Shown in pieces: positions 5,564 to 7,331 of a stretch of DNA of 7,331 bases. Every line of letters starts with the position of its first letter. Position 1 is the stretch's first letter. The translations under genes were made by a program, and so were the position numbers. This stretch comes from JBDSLU01 sp039916225 (GTDB lineage Bacteria; Acidobacteriota; Vicinamibacteria; Vicinamibacterales; Vicinamibacteraceae): NCBI GenBank assembly GCA_039916225.1, contig JBDSLU010000220.1, positions 1 to 7,331 of the forward strand, read 5' to 3'. Under the pieces are notes generated by a model that had not been told where the DNA came from, did not search any database, and worked only from the letters and a program-made list of their open reading frames with translations.

Positions 5564-5935
5564 GTGAACGCCATGATGCTCGCCGCCCTGCTCGCTTCGT
5601 CCATTGCCTCCGCCGCCGAGAACCCGCTCACCGGCGAATGGAAGGTCCGCAACGACATCGCCAGCAACGTCAGCGAGATGACCTGCGCCTTCACGCAGAA
5701 GGGCGAGGAACTGACCGGCGGCTGCGTGACCGAGCAGGGGAACGTCGAGATCGCCGGCAAGGTCGTCGAGACCAGCGTCAGCTGGGTCTTCAAGTCGGCC
5801 TACAACGGCGCGCCGATCACGCTGACCTACAAGGGCTCGCTCGGCACGGATGGCCACCTGTCCGGTGCGGTCACGGTCGAGGAGTTCAGCGTGACAGGAG
5901 ACTTCACGGCGACGCCCGTCACACCGGCGAAGTGA
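5564..5935 (+). CDS. Small exported beta-rich protein of unknown function, probable TetR target
   Basis: The 123-residue product has a short hydrophobic leader (MNAMMLAALLASSIASAA) and a mature domain of alternating beta strands: 'ENPLTGEWKV', 'SEMTCAFTQKGEELTGGCV', 'VEIAGKVVETSVSWVFKSAY', 'ITLTYKGSLGTDGHLSGAVT' and 'FSVTGDFTAT'. The pattern suggests a small lipocalin-like or beta-sandwich fold; Cys41 and Cys54 could form a disulfide. I have seen similar exported proteins in soil and sphingomonad-type bacteria but know no function. GTG 5564 is preferred because AGAAAGG ends 6 bases upstream; ATG 5573 in the same frame is the alternative and would shorten an already short leader that lacks basic residues. 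It starts 91 bases after tetR, with the second operator-like element between them, so derepression by the TetR ligand is a reasonable inference. Confidence 0.75.
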   Translation: MNAMMLAALLASSIASAAENPLTGEWKVRNDIASNVSEMTCAFTQKGEELTGGCVTEQGNVEIAGKVVETSVSWVFKSAYNGAPITLTYKGSLGTDGHLSGAVTVEEFSVTGDFTATPVTPAK

Positions 5936-5940
5936 GACGG

Positions 5941-5985
5941 GGGGGCTCCAGAATCCGAACCTGGGCCCCCGCCCTGTAAGTCGAT
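5941..5985 (-). other. tRNA 3'-half-like sequence (tRNA-Val-like, degenerate) or simple hairpin
   Basis: Read on the - strand, CCAGG, TTCGGAT and TCTGG form a 5-bp T-stem with a 7-base T-loop (15 of 17 positions match a common T-arm). A 4-base variable loop, a GGCGG half-stem and a CTTACAG anticodon-like loop (anticodon TAC, Val) precede it with correct spacing, and AGCCCCC follows in the acceptor position. The 5' half is missing, the anticodon stem does not pair, and the invariant loop A58 is G. On the + strand the same bases form a GC hairpin that could end the preceding transcript, but no T-run follows. Confidence 0.3.
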
Positions 5986-6007
5986 GGGGGACGCGCGGGT
6001 CCGACGC

Positions 6008-6013
6008 TAGAAT
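6008..6013 (+). promoter_or_regulatory. Candidate -10 element of the propeller gene (leaderless start)
   Basis: TAGAAT differs from TATAAT at one position and ends 7 bases before ATG 6021, which would put transcription start at the ATG. No -35 consensus is visible at the right distance and there is no Shine-Dalgarno. Confidence 0.5.
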
Positions 6014-6020
6014 GCGCAGC

Positions 6021-7331
6021 ATGATGCGTGAATGGATCGGCGTGCTTCTCGGGGTGTCGCTGACCTGCGGTGCGGTGTCGGCCGCCGAGCGCGAGTCGTG
6101 GAGCCGGTTCCGCGGCCCGAACGGCACCGGCGTATCTGAGGCGACCGGCCTCCCGGTGAGCTTCGGGCCCGAGAAGAATGTGCGCTGGAAGACGCCGCTG
6201 CCGCCCGGCCACTCCTCGCCCGTGCTGAGCGAGTCGCGCATCTTCGTCACCGCGCACACGCCCGACAAGGAGGGCTACACGCTCCTCGTCATCGGGCTCG
6301 ATCGCAAGACCGGACGCGAGCTGTGGCGGCGTGACGTGCCGCGCGCGCAGACCGGGCGCCGGGAAAACGTCAACGGTCCGGCCTCGCCAAGCCCGGTGAC
6401 CGACGGCGCCAACGTCTACGCGTTCTTCCAGGAGTTCGGCCTGATCAGCTACACCGCCGATGGACGCGAGCGGTGGCGCAAGCCGCTTGGCCCCTTCAAT
6501 ATGTTCTACGGGTTTGGGGCGTCACCCATGCTGGCCGACGGCACGCTGGTGCTGAGCGTCGACCAGGACAAGGAGTCCTACCTGCTCGCCCTCGACGCGA
6601 AGACCGGTCGCGAGCGCTGGAAGACGCCGAAGCCCCACGCCATCTCCGGCTATTCGACGCCGACGCTCTATCGTCCGGCGACCGGCGGCGCGCAGCTCCT
6701 CGTGCCCGAGTCGTTCCAGCTCACCGCCTACGCCCTGTCGGACGGCAAGCCGGTGTGGTGGGTGCGCGGCCTCGCCTGTGAGATGAAGTCGGTCGCGAGC
6801 GTCGACGGCGACACGCTCTACATCAACGGCTGGGGCTTTCCGCAGAACCAGCCCGGACGCCAGGTCGCCACCGTCCCCTTCGCCGACGGGCTGAAGCGCT
6901 ACGACAGGAACGGCGACGGGCTCGTCGCGCAGACGGAAGTGAGCGGAACCGAGCCGATGGACCGCATGCTCGGGCCCGGCAGCTTCCAAGCGTTCGATCT
7001 CGATCGTGACGGCACGCTCACGGCGGGCGAGTGGGACGTGTTCCGCGCCATGCTCGCCAGCGAGAATGGGCTGCTCGCCATCACGCTGGGCGGCAAGGGT
7101 GACATGACGGAGTCCGCGATTCGGTGGAAGTATCAGCGCCCGGTGCCGCAAGTGCCGTCGACGCTGCTCTATCAGGGCGTGCTGTTCATGGTCAACGACA
7201 GCGGCATCCTGCTGGCCTTCGATCCGAAGACGGGACGGGTGCTCAAGGAAGGCCGCCTCAAGGGCGCCATCGACAAGTACTTCGCCTCGCCGGTGGGCGC
7301 CGACGGCAAGGTCTGGCTGGTGAGCCAGGAC
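6021..7331 (+). CDS. PQQ-like beta-propeller repeat protein with two EF-hand loops (3' end outside window)
   Basis: The frame stays open to the right edge, giving the first 437 residues of an exported protein. A signal peptide (MMREWIGVLLGVSLTCGAVSA) is followed by 'WSRFRGPNGTGVSEATGLP' and 'NVRWKTPLPPGHSSPVL', the usual opening of periplasmic PQQ-like (WD40-like) propellers. Blade repeats appear as 'LDRKTGRELW' (93-102), 'LDAKTGRERW' (191-200) and 'FDPKTGRVL' (400-408). Between blades lie two canonical EF-hand calcium loops: residues 295-306 (Asp295, Asn297, Asp299, Gly300, Glu306) and 326-337 (Asp326, Asp328, Asp330, Gly331, Glu337). Bound PQQ or enzymatic activity is not implied; many members are scaffold-like or outer-membrane-assembly-like. 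ATG 6021 is chosen over ATG 6024 because TAGAAT precedes it at leaderless distance. Confidence 0.9.
   Translation, partial: MMREWIGVLLGVSLTCGAVSAAERESWSRFRGPNGTGVSEATGLPVSFGPEKNVRWKTPLPPGHSSPVLSESRIFVTAHTPDKEGYTLLVIGLDRKTGRELWRRDVPRAQTGRRENVNGPASPSPVTDGANVYAFFQEFGLISYTADGRERWRKPLGPFNMFYGFGASPMLADGTLVLSVDQDKESYLLALDAKTGRERWKTPKPHAISGYSTPTLYRPATGGAQLLVPESFQLTAYALSDGKPVWWVRGLACEMKSVASVDGDTLYINGWGFPQNQPGRQVATVPFADGLKRYDRNGDGLVAQTEVSGTEPMDRMLGPGSFQAFDLDRDGTLTAGEWDVFRAMLASENGLLAITLGGKGDMTESAIRWKYQRPVPQVPSTLLYQGVLFMVNDSGILLAFDPKTGRVLKEGRLKGAIDKYFASPVGADGKVWLVSQD

Noticed and set aside
1..7331. CRISPR array, insertion sequence or defence-type system
   Set aside because: No regularly spaced repeats, terminal inverted repeats, transposase, nuclease or toxin-antitoxin signature was visible on either strand.

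Overview
This is a GC-rich bacterial chromosomal window with short intergenic gaps. The gene content suggests a soil- or sediment-type bacterium, possibly Acidobacteriota (Vicinamibacteria-like). The hints are a small secreted 'TGC...VTG' protein, an outer-membrane-quinoprotein-style beta-propeller with embedded EF-hands, TamB without an adjacent TamA in view, and possible leaderless starts. This assignment is an inference from protein style, not from a marker gene.

Left part (1-1775, + strand): the C-terminal 308 residues of a TamB/DUF490 protein, followed after 6 bases by a complete YihY/BrkB-family inner-membrane protein. The two are probably co-transcribed.

Middle (1776-4785): a set of small envelope proteins often linked to stress. 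A DUF4142-type secreted protein (1823-2116) is broken twice: it changes frame just after its signal peptide and loses its C-terminus where it meets the stop codon of a convergent DUF3618-type membrane protein (2117-2602, - strand). The DUF3618 gene has an exactly duplicated Shine-Dalgarno unit. A 282-base divergent gap follows, then on the + strand a secreted protein (2885-3439), a holin-like DUF1469/YqjE-type membrane protein (3489-3920) and two hydrophilic, probably disordered proteins (3943-4203, 4304-4717). A strong intrinsic terminator at 4739-4785 closes this run.

Right part (4786-7331, + strand): a TetR-family regulator (4819-5472, GTG start), a small exported beta-rich protein (5564-5935), and the first 437 residues of a PQQ-like beta-propeller protein (6021 to the window end) with two canonical EF-hand loops. 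A closely matching sequence element lies just upstream of tetR and again just upstream of the small exported gene. The simplest reading is that TetR represses both itself and that gene. Both tetR and the propeller gene have a -10-like hexamer 6-7 bases before the start codon and no Shine-Dalgarno, as expected for leaderless mRNAs. Between the last two genes is a sequence that resembles the 3' half of a tRNA-Val on the - strand but is degenerate.

I found no CRISPR array, transposase, complete RNA gene or clearly new defence-like system. The most informative unexplained structures are the paired operator-like elements around tetR, the double-broken DUF4142 gene fused tail-to-tail to DUF3618, and the duplicated ribosome-binding site.
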